Assembly (NCBI GenBank): GCA_024230435.1
Contig: JAAERL010000279.1
Location: 1 to 50,201, forward strand
Reading direction: 5' to 3'
Length of the DNA stretch: 50,201 nt
Origin: Desulfobacteraceae bacterium
GTDB lineage: Bacteria; Desulfobacterota; Desulfobacteria; Desulfobacterales; Desulfosarcinaceae
The position numbers were made by a program, and so were the translations under genes. Of the stretch, positions 18,035-26,620 are shown one piece after another (position 1 is the stretch's first letter; each line of letters opens with the position of its first letter). The notes beneath the pieces were generated by a model that saw only the letters and a program-made list of their open reading frames with translations, was not told the DNA's origin and did not search any database.

Positions 18035-19738
18035 ATGCTTCAGGAACTGACAATCCGGAATTTTGCCATCATCGAAGATCTGTGTATCCAGCTTGACACT
18101 GGCCTGACCATTTTAAGCGGTGAAACCGGGGCCGGTAAATCCATCATTATCAATGCCGTAAATTTGCTGCTGGGCAGCCGGGCGTCAACGGATATCGTAC
18201 GCACCGGATCAGAAAATGCCGAATTGGAAGCGTTTTTTTATATTGATCAAGCAAGTGCGGTTGCTGCGTTGATGGAACAACATGACTACGATTGGTCCGA
18301 AGGCCTGTTGATCAGACGGATTATATCCGCCAAAGGCCGTCACCGCATTTATATCAACGGCCGTTTGGCGACTATTCAGGTATTGAATGCCATTACCGGG
18401 CGCCTGGCAAGCATTTCCGGGCAACATGCTCACCAAGGCTTGCTTAAAGAAGAAGAGCATTTAAAGGTCCTGGACCAGATGGGTGAACTGGGAGGACTTT
18501 TGAACGAGTATCGCCGGTGCTATCAACTTATTCTTCCATTAATTCAACAAGAAGAGGAATTGCTCCGAAAGCAAAGCAATCTGAAAAATCATCTTGACTT
18601 GCTGCGTTTTCAGAAAAATGAAATTCTTCAAGCCTGTGTAATGATCGGCGAAGACGAGCAATTGGAAAAAGAGCGTCTACGCTTTAAAAATATCGAATTC
18701 ATTGTGCAAACCGTCCGGCAGTGTGCTGATGAGCTTTACAGCAAGGATGGAGCTGTAGTCGAATGCATGGGCCGCATGCACAAGGATTTGGAAAAAGCCG
18801 CCGGTATGGATGAAGACTTGGCCGCTACGGCTGGTGAAATGGCCGATCTGACCTATAAGGTAGAAGATTTGGCGTCAACTTTGACAAATTACCTTTCACA
18901 TGCCGATATAAATCCTGGACTGCTGGAAAACATTGAAGACCGTTTGGACCTGCTCAATAAATTGAAAAGAAAATACGGCGGAACTCTGGAAGCGGTTATG
19001 GATCATCTCGCTAATATAGAACTCCAGTTTCAGGATGTGGATTTCCTGGATGATAAGCTGGCCGCAGTGCAGGCAGATTTAAAAAAACATCATACCCGGT
19101 TGTGTCATCTTGGAGATGAATTATCCCGGCGGCGAAAAGCGGTTGCGCAAAAAATGGCGCAGCAGGTTGAAAAAGAGCTGACTTCTTTGAAAATGGCCGA
19201 TACCCGGTTCGCGGTAACCCTTGAATCGCTGGAAGCGCAACGGGGCGTGAGTAAATTTTTATCCAACAATGGGCGCGTTCTAACTCAAACCGGTTCGGAC
19301 CGGGCTTTTTTCATCATTGCGCCCAATGTGGGAGAAGCCATGAAACCATTGACAAATATTGCTTCGGGAGGCGAGCTTTCCCGAATAGTACTGGCCCTTA
19401 AAGCCATTTTATCAAAAAATACCTCTGTGGAAACTGTGGTATTTGACGAAGTCGATTCCGGGATAGGAGGCGGCGTGGCCGAAGTGGTGGGAAAAAAAAT
19501 TCAAGCTTTGAGCCGGCGCCATCAAATTTTATGCATCACCCATTTACCCCAAATCGCAAAATACGGCGAGCATCATTTCAAAATTGTCAAAAGCGTGCGA
19601 AAAGGCCGTACCAAAACAACGATTTCACCCTTGAAACCACAAGAGCGCATTGAAGAATTAGCCCGTATGCTAGGTGGCGAAAAAATAACGGGTACGACAC
19701 GCGCACATGCCCGTGAATTGCTCAAAAATCAAACATAA
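18035..19738 (+). CDS. recN: DNA repair protein RecN
   Basis: 567 residues, the standard RecN length. It opens with MLQELTIRNFAIIEDL and the Walker A loop LSGETGAGKSIIINAVNLLLG. A long central coiled coil (about 150-380) separates it from the C-terminal ABC half with NIASGGELSRIVLALKAIL (signature) and VVFDEVDSGIGGGVAEVVG (Walker B), then ILCITHLPQIAKYGEHHF (His switch). RecN is an SMC-like ATPase that tethers broken DNA ends in recombinational repair. No LexA-type box was recognised upstream. The TAA stop is shared with the left end of a MITE-like element. Confidence 0.97.
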   Translation: MLQELTIRNFAIIEDLCIQLDTGLTILSGETGAGKSIIINAVNLLLGSRASTDIVRTGSENAELEAFFYIDQASAVAALMEQHDYDWSEGLLIRRIISAKGRHRIYINGRLATIQVLNAITGRLASISGQHAHQGLLKEEEHLKVLDQMGELGGLLNEYRRCYQLILPLIQQEEELLRKQSNLKNHLDLLRFQKNEILQACVMIGEDEQLEKERLRFKNIEFIVQTVRQCADELYSKDGAVVECMGRMHKDLEKAAGMDEDLAATAGEMADLTYKVEDLASTLTNYLSHADINPGLLENIEDRLDLLNKLKRKYGGTLEAVMDHLANIELQFQDVDFLDDKLAAVQADLKKHHTRLCHLGDELSRRRKAVAQKMAQQVEKELTSLKMADTRFAVTLESLEAQRGVSKFLSNNGRVLTQTGSDRAFFIIAPNVGEAMKPLTNIASGGELSRIVLALKAILSKNTSVETVVFDEVDSGIGGGVAEVVGKKIQALSRRHQILCITHLPQIAKYGEHHFKIVKSVRKGRTKTTISPLKPQERIEELARMLGGEKITGTTRAHARELLKNQT

Positions 19739-19910
19739 GGCGATTGGCGAAAAAAATATAGCATCTTAACAGATACCATATTGGGCTTAGATTTTTTTTC
19801 GTATTCAAGGCGCGCCAAAGTTCGCATACTTTACGTATTCGCACCTTTGCCTTAACGCACAAGACGGAAAAAAACATGCAAAATGGTATTTTATTTGTCA
19901 GATATCGCCT
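19737..19910 (+). mobile_element. MITE-like element, AGGCGATT family, copy A
   Basis: It starts AAGGCGATTGGCGA at the recN stop and ends ATCGCCT at 19910. The interior carries the hallmark CGTATTCAAGGCGCGCC and TTTACGTATTCGCACC segments and a GACGGAAAAAAACATGCA arm. At about 174 bp it has no coding capacity. It is a close relative of the copies at 33953, 40667, 43631 and 50061. Confidence 0.85.
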
Positions 19911-20016
19911 GAATACAGCTTTTGGATCTATTGACAATCTTGCAGTGATGATAATAAAAAAAACGTTTAAGAGTAAGATTAAGATAACAGGACAAATTTG
20001 TTCCAGGGAGATTGAT

Positions 20017-20265
20017 ATGCCGATTTATGAATTTAAGTGCCACAAGTGCAATGAATGTACGGAAATCCTCGTTATGGGTGAAAATGACAAGGACATTGAG
20101 ATGAAATGTTCTTCTTGTGGCCAGGGTCCTTTGGAGCGTATCCTGAGTACGGCCAGTTATGCCATATCCGGTTCAGGGCCCGGCGGCTCCCAGGCGAATA
20201 CGCAATCACGCACTTGCTCCGGTGGTTCATGCACAACCTGGAACCTGCCGGGACACAGCCGATAA
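20017..20265 (+). CDS. FmdB-family zinc ribbon protein
   Basis: 82 residues from the ATG at 20017, which has an AGGGAG site 6 nt upstream; longer in-frame starts lie inside the MITE. MPIYEFKCHKC opens the CxxC zinc ribbon and MKCSSCGQGPLERILS closes it, followed by a Gly/Ser-rich tail ending in GGSCTTW. This is the CxxC_CXXC_SSSS/FmdB regulatory-protein domain, common in deltaproteobacteria. Its role is not established; proposed roles are in regulation or metal binding. It is followed by the Fur-FeoA gene about 100 bp on and may be co-transcribed with it. Confidence 0.88.
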   Translation: MPIYEFKCHKCNECTEILVMGENDKDIEMKCSSCGQGPLERILSTASYAISGSGPGGSQANTQSRTCSGGSCTTWNLPGHSR

Positions 20266-20367
20266 TTAACGTCCATACCATAAGTAGCAGATTTGGTTGA
20301 GCGCAACAAAAATATCGGACAAGTTGACCTTTTGCCAACGGGCAATAATACAGCACAAGGCGCAGCC

Positions 20368-21096
20368 ATGGCCGCTCAAACATTACATCATCATGAGAAA
20401 AGACAGTTTATTAAGCTGTTCAAACAGGATCATATCGATCGTTTTGACGAACGGCTGGTGGTTCTGGAAGCTTTTTTGAAAACCGAACACCATGTCACCG
20501 TGGGGCAATTAACACAAACGTTGAACGCTGGCGGTTATCAATTTTCAGAAGTCTTTATCAGCGAAACCATCGAATTGATGTGCCGTTACGGATTCGCCCA
20601 AAAAAATCGTTTCGATAATGGTGAATTGCGTTTTGAACACCGTCACCTTGGTCAACACCACGACCATATGGTCTGTACCAAATGTAAAAATATCATTGAG
20701 TTTGAAAATCAGACCATTGAACAATTGCAATTAAAAATCGCATCCGAATTCGGATTTCACTTGCTCCAGCATAAATTGGAACTTTACGGTATTTGCCGTG
20801 CATGTCTGGATATCCGGGATCAATTAATCGGTCTTAACCAGGCCAAAGCCGGTGAAAAATTGATTATCAAGAATTTCAATTGCGGTGTTCGCGCCAGGTT
20901 AAGGCTTCTTTCCATGGGATTGCGGGCCGGTGATCAGATCGAAGTTATCAGCACAGCTCAACGCGGCCAGCTTGTCGTAGCCGTTGATTTTAAACGGCTG
21001 GTCCTTGGGCATGGACTGGCGGAAAAAATTCAGGTTGCTCCCCTGGGCGAGTCATCTATTTCACAAACAAATGAGACCGTTGTTGACAAGGGATGA
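20368..21096 (+). CDS. Fur-family regulator fused to a C-terminal FeoA domain
   Basis: 242 residues from ATG 20368; a TTG at 20293 would add 25 residues. Residues about 10-85 form the winged-helix half (RLVVLEAFLKTEHHVTVGQL), followed by the Fur dimerisation and metal region HRHLGQHHDHMVCTKCKNII and a second CRAC zinc pair. From about residue 165 a FeoA/SH3-like domain follows: GEKLIIKNFNCGVRARLRLL, SMGLRAGDQIEVIS, then LVLGHGLAEKIQV. Fur proteins repress iron genes with Fe(II) as corepressor, while FeoA is normally a separate partner of the FeoB transporter. The fusion puts both in one polypeptide and suggests iron-dependent control, possibly with FeoA-type metal sensing as in the SH3 domain of DtxR. 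No feoB is in the window. Confidence 0.88.
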   Translation: MAAQTLHHHEKRQFIKLFKQDHIDRFDERLVVLEAFLKTEHHVTVGQLTQTLNAGGYQFSEVFISETIELMCRYGFAQKNRFDNGELRFEHRHLGQHHDHMVCTKCKNIIEFENQTIEQLQLKIASEFGFHLLQHKLELYGICRACLDIRDQLIGLNQAKAGEKLIIKNFNCGVRARLRLLSMGLRAGDQIEVISTAQRGQLVVAVDFKRLVLGHGLAEKIQVAPLGESSISQTNETVVDKG

Positions 21097-21115
21097 AACA
21101 TTTAGCAAGTTTATT

Positions 21116-21134
21116 AGGGGGCTTGGAAGCCGCC
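21116..21134 (+). terminator. Hairpin after the Fur-FeoA gene
   Basis: GGGGGCTT, a short GG turn, then AAGCCGCCC forms a strong GC stem 20 bp after the stop, followed by GATTTTG. It resembles a weak intrinsic terminator. Its GGGGCTTGGAAG core also appears near 5603 and, reversed, near 23773, so it may belong to a small repeat. Confidence 0.45.
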
Positions 21135-21178
21135 CGATTTTGTATGTCTTAATTTATATTTTATACTTGGTTAATTAG

Positions 21179-21616
21179 ATGAAATTTTTAAAAATAATAA
21201 ATACCGTATTTTTTCTTTTGTTATTATGCGGCGCAGCCGGTGCAAATGAACGTATGGCAGTCAAATACGATGTGGTCAATGTACGATCCGCAGCGGACGC
21301 CAGTGCCAGTGTGCTATGGAAGGTGGAAAAGTATCATCCCATAATTGTAGTGGAAAAAACGAAAGAATGGGCCCGTTTCAAAGATTTCGAAGGCGATCAG
21401 GGCTGGGTTCATAAATCCGTGTTGGATAAAACTGAGACGATCATTGTAAAAGCTAACCGTTGTAACGTGCGCTCCGGGCCAGGGACCGAACACGATATTA
21501 TTTTTTCGGTAACCAAAGGAATTCCCTTTAAAGTTTTGGAAAAAAAAGGCCGCTGGGTTCATGTCGTACATGCGGACGGAGACAAGGGATGGATATTTAA
21601 CACATTGATTTGGTAG
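21179..21616 (+). CDS. Secreted protein with two bacterial SH3 domains
   Basis: 145 residues. A typical signal peptide (residues 1-22, cleavage near CGAAGA-NE) is followed by two SH3_3-type repeats. The first spans about 27-80, with VNVRSAADASASVLWKV and GDQGWVHKSVL. The second spans about 85-144, with CNVRSGPGTEHDIIFSVTKG and GDKGWIFNTLIW. Such domains bind cell-wall peptides or anchor periplasmic proteins; no catalytic domain is attached. It lies 10 bp before the PfkB gene, so the two may share a transcript, though the functional link is unclear. Confidence 0.88.
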   Translation: MKFLKIINTVFFLLLLCGAAGANERMAVKYDVVNVRSAADASASVLWKVEKYHPIIVVEKTKEWARFKDFEGDQGWVHKSVLDKTETIIVKANRCNVRSGPGTEHDIIFSVTKGIPFKVLEKKGRWVHVVHADGDKGWIFNTLIW

Positions 21617-21625
21617 AAAAAAACA

Positions 21626-22642
21626 ATGCTATACAATGAATTCAAACAAGGCAAATCGCATGTGGTTTGCGTGGGATCGGCGCTTGTGGACATTTTGATT
21701 CACGAGAAGGACGAATTTTTAACCAAGACCGGCATTGAAAAAGGCGTTATGGTTTATGCCGATTGGGAAAAGATAGAGTATCTTATCGGATTATCGGATT
21801 CGAGAGTAAGTATAGTACCGGGTGGTTCGGCTTGCAACACGGCAATCGGAATCGGACGGTTGGGCGCTAAATCGCGATTCGTTGGAAAATGCGGCGGCGA
21901 CAACATGGGGCAACTGATTCACCGCGACCTTGAAAAACAGAATGTGGAACCGTTTTTATTTCAATCAGATGCTGCAACGGGCCGGTCGCTTTCACTTATA
22001 TCACCGGATGCCCAACGTTCCATGCTGACATTTCTCGGAGCGGCCGGTGAAATGCAACACTCCGATTTAAAACCGGAATGTTTTGAACAGGCAGCCATTG
22101 TGCACGTGGAAGGGTATCTGATATTTAATGTGGATTTAATCACGAACGTATTTAAAATGGCACGCAATGCAGGCGCTCTGATCAGTCTGGACCTGGCCAG
22201 TTCCAATGTGGTGGAGCAATCACGTGATAGCCTGTTGAAGCTGGTCAGGCAATATGTGGATATTCTGATTGCCAATGAAGATGAAGCATTGGCGTATGCT
22301 GGTATGCAGGATCAGGAGCAATGCCTGGAGTTTATGGCTCAAGATGCAACGTTTGCCGCTCTGAAACGCGGCTCCAGGGGCAGCATGATCCGGTATCGTG
22401 AAAAAACCGTCTATGCAGATGCCGCCGGCAGCGCCGGTGTAGTGGATACTACGGGCGCAGGCGACTTATGGGCTTCAGGCTTTTTGTATGGATTGATGAA
22501 CCATCGCAGCCTTCAAGAGTGTGCAGAACTCGGATCGCTTTGCGGATATGAAGTTTGCCTGGTCGTGGGCGCAAGCATCTCTGATAAAAGCTGGGAAAAA
22601 ATTCATAATCATGTGGAGGTAAAATGGCAAAACGTAAAGTGA
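21626..22642 (+). CDS. PfkB-family sugar/nucleoside kinase (adenosine kinase-like)
   Basis: 338 residues. The first PfkB signature is at PGGSACNTAIGIGRLGA with GKCGGDNMG, and the second is VVDTTGAGDLWASGFLYG, containing the catalytic Asp and the anion hole. The MVYADWEKIEYLIG lid region and the overall length match the adenosine-kinase/ribokinase-like proteins common in deltaproteobacteria. It transfers phosphate from ATP to a sugar or nucleoside; the exact substrate is not determinable. Its 3' end overlaps the following TPR gene by 19 bp, and the GGAGG site of that gene lies inside it, so the two are translationally linked. Confidence 0.88.
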   Translation: MLYNEFKQGKSHVVCVGSALVDILIHEKDEFLTKTGIEKGVMVYADWEKIEYLIGLSDSRVSIVPGGSACNTAIGIGRLGAKSRFVGKCGGDNMGQLIHRDLEKQNVEPFLFQSDAATGRSLSLISPDAQRSMLTFLGAAGEMQHSDLKPECFEQAAIVHVEGYLIFNVDLITNVFKMARNAGALISLDLASSNVVEQSRDSLLKLVRQYVDILIANEDEALAYAGMQDQEQCLEFMAQDATFAALKRGSRGSMIRYREKTVYADAAGSAGVVDTTGAGDLWASGFLYGLMNHRSLQECAELGSLCGYEVCLVVGASISDKSWEKIHNHVEVKWQNVK

Positions 22643-23310
22643 CGCGTAAGGAGCTTTTAAAAAAGCCTGATGAATTTATCACCTTTACCGGGCGTGCGAT
22701 AACCTGGGCAAGAGAACATCTCAAAGAAATTGCCTATGCTGCGGCGACGGTATTGCTGGCGGTTATACTGGTATCGGGTTACCGCTATTACAACAGCAAT
22801 CGTTTCCGGGCGGCATCCCTGTTGCTAAGCCAGGGCCTTGTAAAGTATCAGTCTCAAATCGGTGAAACAAATGATTCCAAGTCTGTGGACCAGGCCCAGC
22901 CTGATTTTAACAGACTTTTTGAAAAATTCGGCAACCAGCCTGCCGGGCAGATTGGACGAATTTTATGGGGCCATATCAATTTAAAGGAAAACAACGCCCA
23001 AAAGGCTGTTGAACATTACGAAAAAGCATTGGACCTATATGGAAGCGATTCATCCTTGTCCAATATTATTTTGAATGGGCTTGCTTCGGCTTATTATAAA
23101 AAAGGAAATAAAAAAGAAGCTATCCAGCACTATGAAACCATCATTGACGGCAAAAACAGCCTTTACAAAGACTCAGCTCTTTTCCATCTCGGATTGATCT
23201 ATCAGAGCTTGGAGCAGCCGGATAAAAGCAAAGAGATGTTTAAAAAGCTTAATGATGACTTTCCCGGTTCACCATATACCGAAATTGTTGCCGAAAAAAT
23301 TACCGGGTAG
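22624..23310 (+). CDS. YfgM-like membrane-anchored TPR protein
   Basis: 228 residues. A cytoplasmic Lys-rich N-terminus is followed by a single membrane segment at about 37-57 (IAYAAATVLLAVILVSGYRY). The periplasmic part has TPR motifs: IGRILWGHINLKENNAQKAV, YGSDSSLSNIILNGLASAYY with KKGNKKEAIQHYE, and SALFHLGLIYQSLEQPDKSK. This is the layout of YfgM/tetratricopeptide-like ancillary translocon proteins, which act as periplasmic chaperone adaptors. The ATG has a strong GTGGAGG site. Overlap with pfkB implies co-expression. Confidence 0.85.
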   Translation: MAKRKVTRKELLKKPDEFITFTGRAITWAREHLKEIAYAAATVLLAVILVSGYRYYNSNRFRAASLLLSQGLVKYQSQIGETNDSKSVDQAQPDFNRLFEKFGNQPAGQIGRILWGHINLKENNAQKAVEHYEKALDLYGSDSSLSNIILNGLASAYYKKGNKKEAIQHYETIIDGKNSLYKDSALFHLGLIYQSLEQPDKSKEMFKKLNDDFPGSPYTEIVAEKITG

Positions 23311-23397
23311 TTGGGTTATTGGATAGCCGCCGGACTTTGAAAAACTGTAATCCAGCCTGCGCTGTTGCCCGCCAGTATGACTAATGCGCTCCAATGT

Positions 23398-23560
23398 TTA
23401 AGGGCCCCGGAAAAAATGTTTTATCCCAACTGACTTGTCTATCAACTCGTCTTCTGCGTTGCGCAAAGCTGCGAATACTCGATATGCACGGCTTTGCGCG
23501 CCTTGAATACGAGCCCATATCCTGCGCCAATTGGACAAAACAATTTTTCCGCGACCCTAA
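23398..23560. mobile_element. MITE-like element, TTAGGGTCGCGGAAAAA family
   Basis: The left end reads TTAAGGGCCCCGGAAAAAAT followed by GTTTT. The right end, reversed, reads TTAGGGTCGCGGAAAAATTG followed by TTTTGTCC. These are imperfect inverted repeats of about 28 bp. The interior, CGTCTTCTGCGTT through GCGCGCCTTGAATACGA, matches the core of the AGGCGATT family, so the two families share an ancestor or exchanged cores. It is 163 bp and noncoding. Confidence 0.8.
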
Positions 23561-23670
23561 GGTGATATGTGTTAAAGAATAACCATCCTGTATGTCTTTT
23601 TTCCCGTCTTGTGCGTTATGGCAAAGGTAGCGAATACCTAAGTTTATGTACGGCCTTTGCCGGATTCACG
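23558..23670 (-). mobile_element. Truncated, diverged AGGCGATT-family element
   Basis: Immediately after the previous element the sequence runs TAAGGTGATATGTGTTAAAG with CATCCTGTATGTCTTTTTTC and CCGTCTTGTGCGTTATG. This matches the left half of the copies at 40667 and 50061. The right half is lost. The rest of 23671-23783 has an AGAGCCTG motif and the 3' flank of the response-regulator gene, with nothing else identified. Confidence 0.7.
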
Positions 23671-23783
23671 GCCGGTATTTTATGAGGATATGTGTCAAGT
23701 CCCTCTAAGAGCCTGTTTGGGAATTATTAAATCGGCTGCAAAAAAAAGGCAGGCTCGATGGTATATTTACATCTTCCAAGCCC

Positions 23784-25184
23784 CTAATGCTCGGACGAAG
23801 GCGTAGAAGGGATCTGAATGCCATGCTTTTTAATCTTTTGGTTAAGTCCGCTTTTTCCAATTCCCAAAAGGTTAGCCGCATGGGATTGAACAAAATTGGT
23901 TTTGCGCAGCGCCCGCAGAATCATTTCCTTTTCCACATGGGCTAAAGCTTTATAGAGGGTTGTTTGGGCTGGCAGCCCTTCCAACTGAAATGAATTGTCC
24001 TTGCTGACATTTTGCCTGAAATCTTTTGGAAGATCGGTTAATTCAATGCCATTTCCAGCGCACATTACCATGGCTCGTTCAATGACATTTTCAAGTTCTC
24101 GGACATTGCCGGGCCAGCTGTACTCATAAAACAACCTTTCCACTTGCTGGTCCACGTGGGTTACAGCTACTTGCGAATGCCTCTGATCGGTATATTTTTG
24201 TATGAAATGAGCCACTAGAGGCCGGATATCCTCTAAACGGGATTTTAGCGGCGGTAAAACAATGTGAACCACATTGAGCCGGTAAAACAGATCCTCCCGA
24301 AAACGGCCTTCATGAATCTCTTGTTTTAGAGATTTGTTGGTTGCGGCAATCAGACGTATATTCACTGAAATTGGGCGCACCCCGCCAACACGTTCAAACA
24401 CTTTCTCCTGAAGCACCCTTAATAATTTAACCTGCAAAGAGGCTGAAAGCTCACCGATTTCATCTAAAAAAAGGGTTCCTCCGTCCGCGATTTCAAAGCG
24501 GCCCTTTTTCATAGCAACGGCGCCTGTAAAAGCGCCCTTTTCGTGACCAAACAGCTCACTTTCCAAAAGCGATTCGGCAAGAGCCGAACAGTTTACGGCA
24601 ACAAAAGGTTTGTTGCGCCTTTGACTGTTAAAATGAATGGATTTGGCTACCAGTTCCTTTCCCGTACCGCTTGCTCCCTCAATGAGAACCGTCGCCGTCG
24701 CCGGAGCCACTTTGCGGATGGTTTCATAGATATCCCTCATCACCTTGCTTTTTCCGATAAGATTGCCAAAACTGTACTTTGATTCTACCACACTTCGTAA
24801 GGCCATGTTTTCTTTGACCACTCGGTACATCGCCATGGCCTTGTTTATATAGATGATCAATTGTTCGTTATCAAAGGGTTTCAGGATGTAATTATAGGCG
24901 CCCTTTTGCATCGCTTCCACCGCTTTTTCGACAGTACCATGGGCGGTCATCATCATTACGGGCAGTTCGGTATTTTGTTCTTTAACGCGCTCAAGCAATT
25001 CAATACCATCCATTTCAGCCATTTTCATGTCGGTGAGAACCAGATCGACATCTGAATGTTCCAATATGTCAAGTGCTTGAATGCCACTATGAGCAGTAAG
25101 GGTCTCATAACCTTCTTCCTGTAAAACAGCGCTGAGTATCAACGGGTAGTTTTTTTCATCATCCACAATAAGAATAGTATCCAT
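23784..25184 (-). CDS. NtrC-family sigma-54-dependent response regulator
   Basis: 466 residues from the ATG at 25184 (AGGAAG site 6 nt upstream); an in-frame ATG at 25220 lies inside the kinase gene and is less likely. The receiver domain (about 1-115) has the acidic pair DDEK and the phospho-acceptor in VDLVLTDMKMAEMDG, with Lys in YILKPF. The AAA+ domain has IEGASGTGKELVAKSIH (Walker A), ELFGHEKGAFTGA (the sigma-54 contact loop) and GGTLFLDEIGELS (Walker B). A Fis-type helix-turn-helix sits at the C-terminus (HAANLLGIGKSGLNQKIKKHGI). It should activate sigma-54 promoters on phosphorylation by the kinase encoded just upstream. Targets are unknown; the pil operon beyond is a candidate by position only. 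Confidence 0.95.
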   Translation of the reverse strand: MDTILIVDDEKNYPLILSAVLQEEGYETLTAHSGIQALDILEHSDVDLVLTDMKMAEMDGIELLERVKEQNTELPVMMMTAHGTVEKAVEAMQKGAYNYILKPFDNEQLIIYINKAMAMYRVVKENMALRSVVESKYSFGNLIGKSKVMRDIYETIRKVAPATATVLIEGASGTGKELVAKSIHFNSQRRNKPFVAVNCSALAESLLESELFGHEKGAFTGAVAMKKGRFEIADGGTLFLDEIGELSASLQVKLLRVLQEKVFERVGGVRPISVNIRLIAATNKSLKQEIHEGRFREDLFYRLNVVHIVLPPLKSRLEDIRPLVAHFIQKYTDQRHSQVAVTHVDQQVERLFYEYSWPGNVRELENVIERAMVMCAGNGIELTDLPKDFRQNVSKDNSFQLEGLPAQTTLYKALAHVEKEMILRALRKTNFVQSHAANLLGIGKSGLNQKIKKHGIQIPSTPSSEH

Positions 25185-25195
25185 TTCAGAACTTC

Positions 25196-26620
25196 CTAAT
25201 TTTCTCTGACCGGCAGCCAAATGGTGACCCTGACGCCGCCTTGGAGCCGGTTTTCAAGTTGAATTCCGCCTCCGTGGGCTTCAATTACTTTTTTAACGAT
25301 TCCCAACCCTAAGCCTGTCCCCTTGTCTTTAGTAGTGTAAAAGGGATCCCATATTTTATCCAAAACATTTTTTGCAATTCCTTCGCCCTGGTCGTCAATA
25401 CGGATCCACAAATGGTTATCCTTGGCTTTTACCATAATTGTGATTTCGCCTCCATTGGGCATGGCCTGCATGGAATTTATCAGAATATTCAAAAAAGCCT
25501 GATAAAGCATATCCGCATCGGCCTTGATTTCAGGCAAATCAGGTTCATAAAGGATTTGGATGTGATAGCCGTTTTTTTTTATTTGGGAGGACAAAAACTT
25601 TATATTCTTGCTGACAATGTCTTCAATATGGCAGGCATAGCGAGTTGGGGTTTTAGGGCGCGCATAATTTAAAAAATCGGTGATGATGGCGTTAAGCCGC
25701 ACAGACTCTTCAATTATGATATCGTTAATTTGCAAATTATTATGATCCGGCGCCATTTTCTTTTTGAGCAATTCAGCCGAGCTGCTGATGATGCCTAACG
25801 GATTGCGTATTTCATGAGATATGCCCGCCACCATTTCACCAATCGAGGACAAATGTTTGGCCTTGCTGAGCTGCTCTTTAAGTTTGAGCTCTTCCTGGGC
25901 TCTTTTCTGAATAATGCCTTCCCCGCGTTTGACAACAAATGTCATTACAGCAAACAAAATGAACATAACGGTGCTTACGGTGATAAACGCCAAAATCTGA
26001 AACCTGAAAATTCGCTTATTGTCATTTGACAAGTCCTGAACGATTTCAACAACCCCTATAATAGGACCGGTCGCGGGTGTCAAAAGTTTTTCAGCCCTCA
26101 AGGGCGCAAAGGTAATGATTTTTATTTCCTTGGGTACGCCTAAAAACAATTCCCAAAAAGCTCCCTTTTGAATCAATTTAGAAGACGGCTGGCCCTCTAA
26201 GGCGGCCATATGACCTACGCCCCCGAAATTTTCTAATCCAACGATTTCCTTAGAGAAACTGTAAGCTATGATATCCCTGAGGCCATAAATATTAACTATT
26301 TCCACGTTAAAACTGTGCATTGCGCTGCGTACGACTTTGTCCATGAGTTCAAATTGTTTCTGATTGCGCAATTCGATTTTTCCGTATTTTAGCCCAATGG
26401 GAAGGAAAAACTGCATAAATACTTGATGATTTAAATTTTCAATTAGTAAATGTGCGTAATCTTCACTTTTTGTATATTGCATAGACCGAATCCAATGAGT
26501 AGTGAGCATGGAAAGCACGATGGTGAATATAAATATCAAAATAAGGCTCGAAAAGGAGAAGTATTTCACCAGCCGAAATGGTTTGGCGCGTTCCGGATTT
26601 GTGTTGCTATTCATTGTCAC
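25196..26620 (-). CDS. Membrane sensor histidine kinase (NtrB-like partner)
   Basis: 474 residues. There are two membrane segments at about 23-43 and 205-230 with a periplasmic sensor region between them. A short coiled segment leads to the HisKA box SSIGEMVAGISHEIRNPLG, whose His is the phosphorylation site. The ATPase domain follows with NILINSMQAMPNGGEI (N box), IDDQGEGIAKN (G1) and DKGTGLGLGIVKKVIEAHGG (G2). It ends 11 bp before the start of the response-regulator gene, so the two form an operon. The periplasmic domain shows no motif that identifies the signal. Confidence 0.94.
   Translation of the reverse strand: MTMNSNTNPERAKPFRLVKYFSFSSLILIFIFTIVLSMLTTHWIRSMQYTKSEDYAHLLIENLNHQVFMQFFLPIGLKYGKIELRNQKQFELMDKVVRSAMHSFNVEIVNIYGLRDIIAYSFSKEIVGLENFGGVGHMAALEGQPSSKLIQKGAFWELFLGVPKEIKIITFAPLRAEKLLTPATGPIIGVVEIVQDLSNDNKRIFRFQILAFITVSTVMFILFAVMTFVVKRGEGIIQKRAQEELKLKEQLSKAKHLSSIGEMVAGISHEIRNPLGIISSSAELLKKKMAPDHNNLQINDIIIEESVRLNAIITDFLNYARPKTPTRYACHIEDIVSKNIKFLSSQIKKNGYHIQILYEPDLPEIKADADMLYQAFLNILINSMQAMPNGGEITIMVKAKDNHLWIRIDDQGEGIAKNVLDKIWDPFYTTKDKGTGLGLGIVKKVIEAHGGGIQLENRLQGGVRVTIWLPVREN

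Noticed and set aside
20293..20367. Upstream TTG extension of the Fur-FeoA gene
   Set aside because: It would add 25 residues that lack resemblance to the Fur N-terminus; ATG 20368 gives the usual length.
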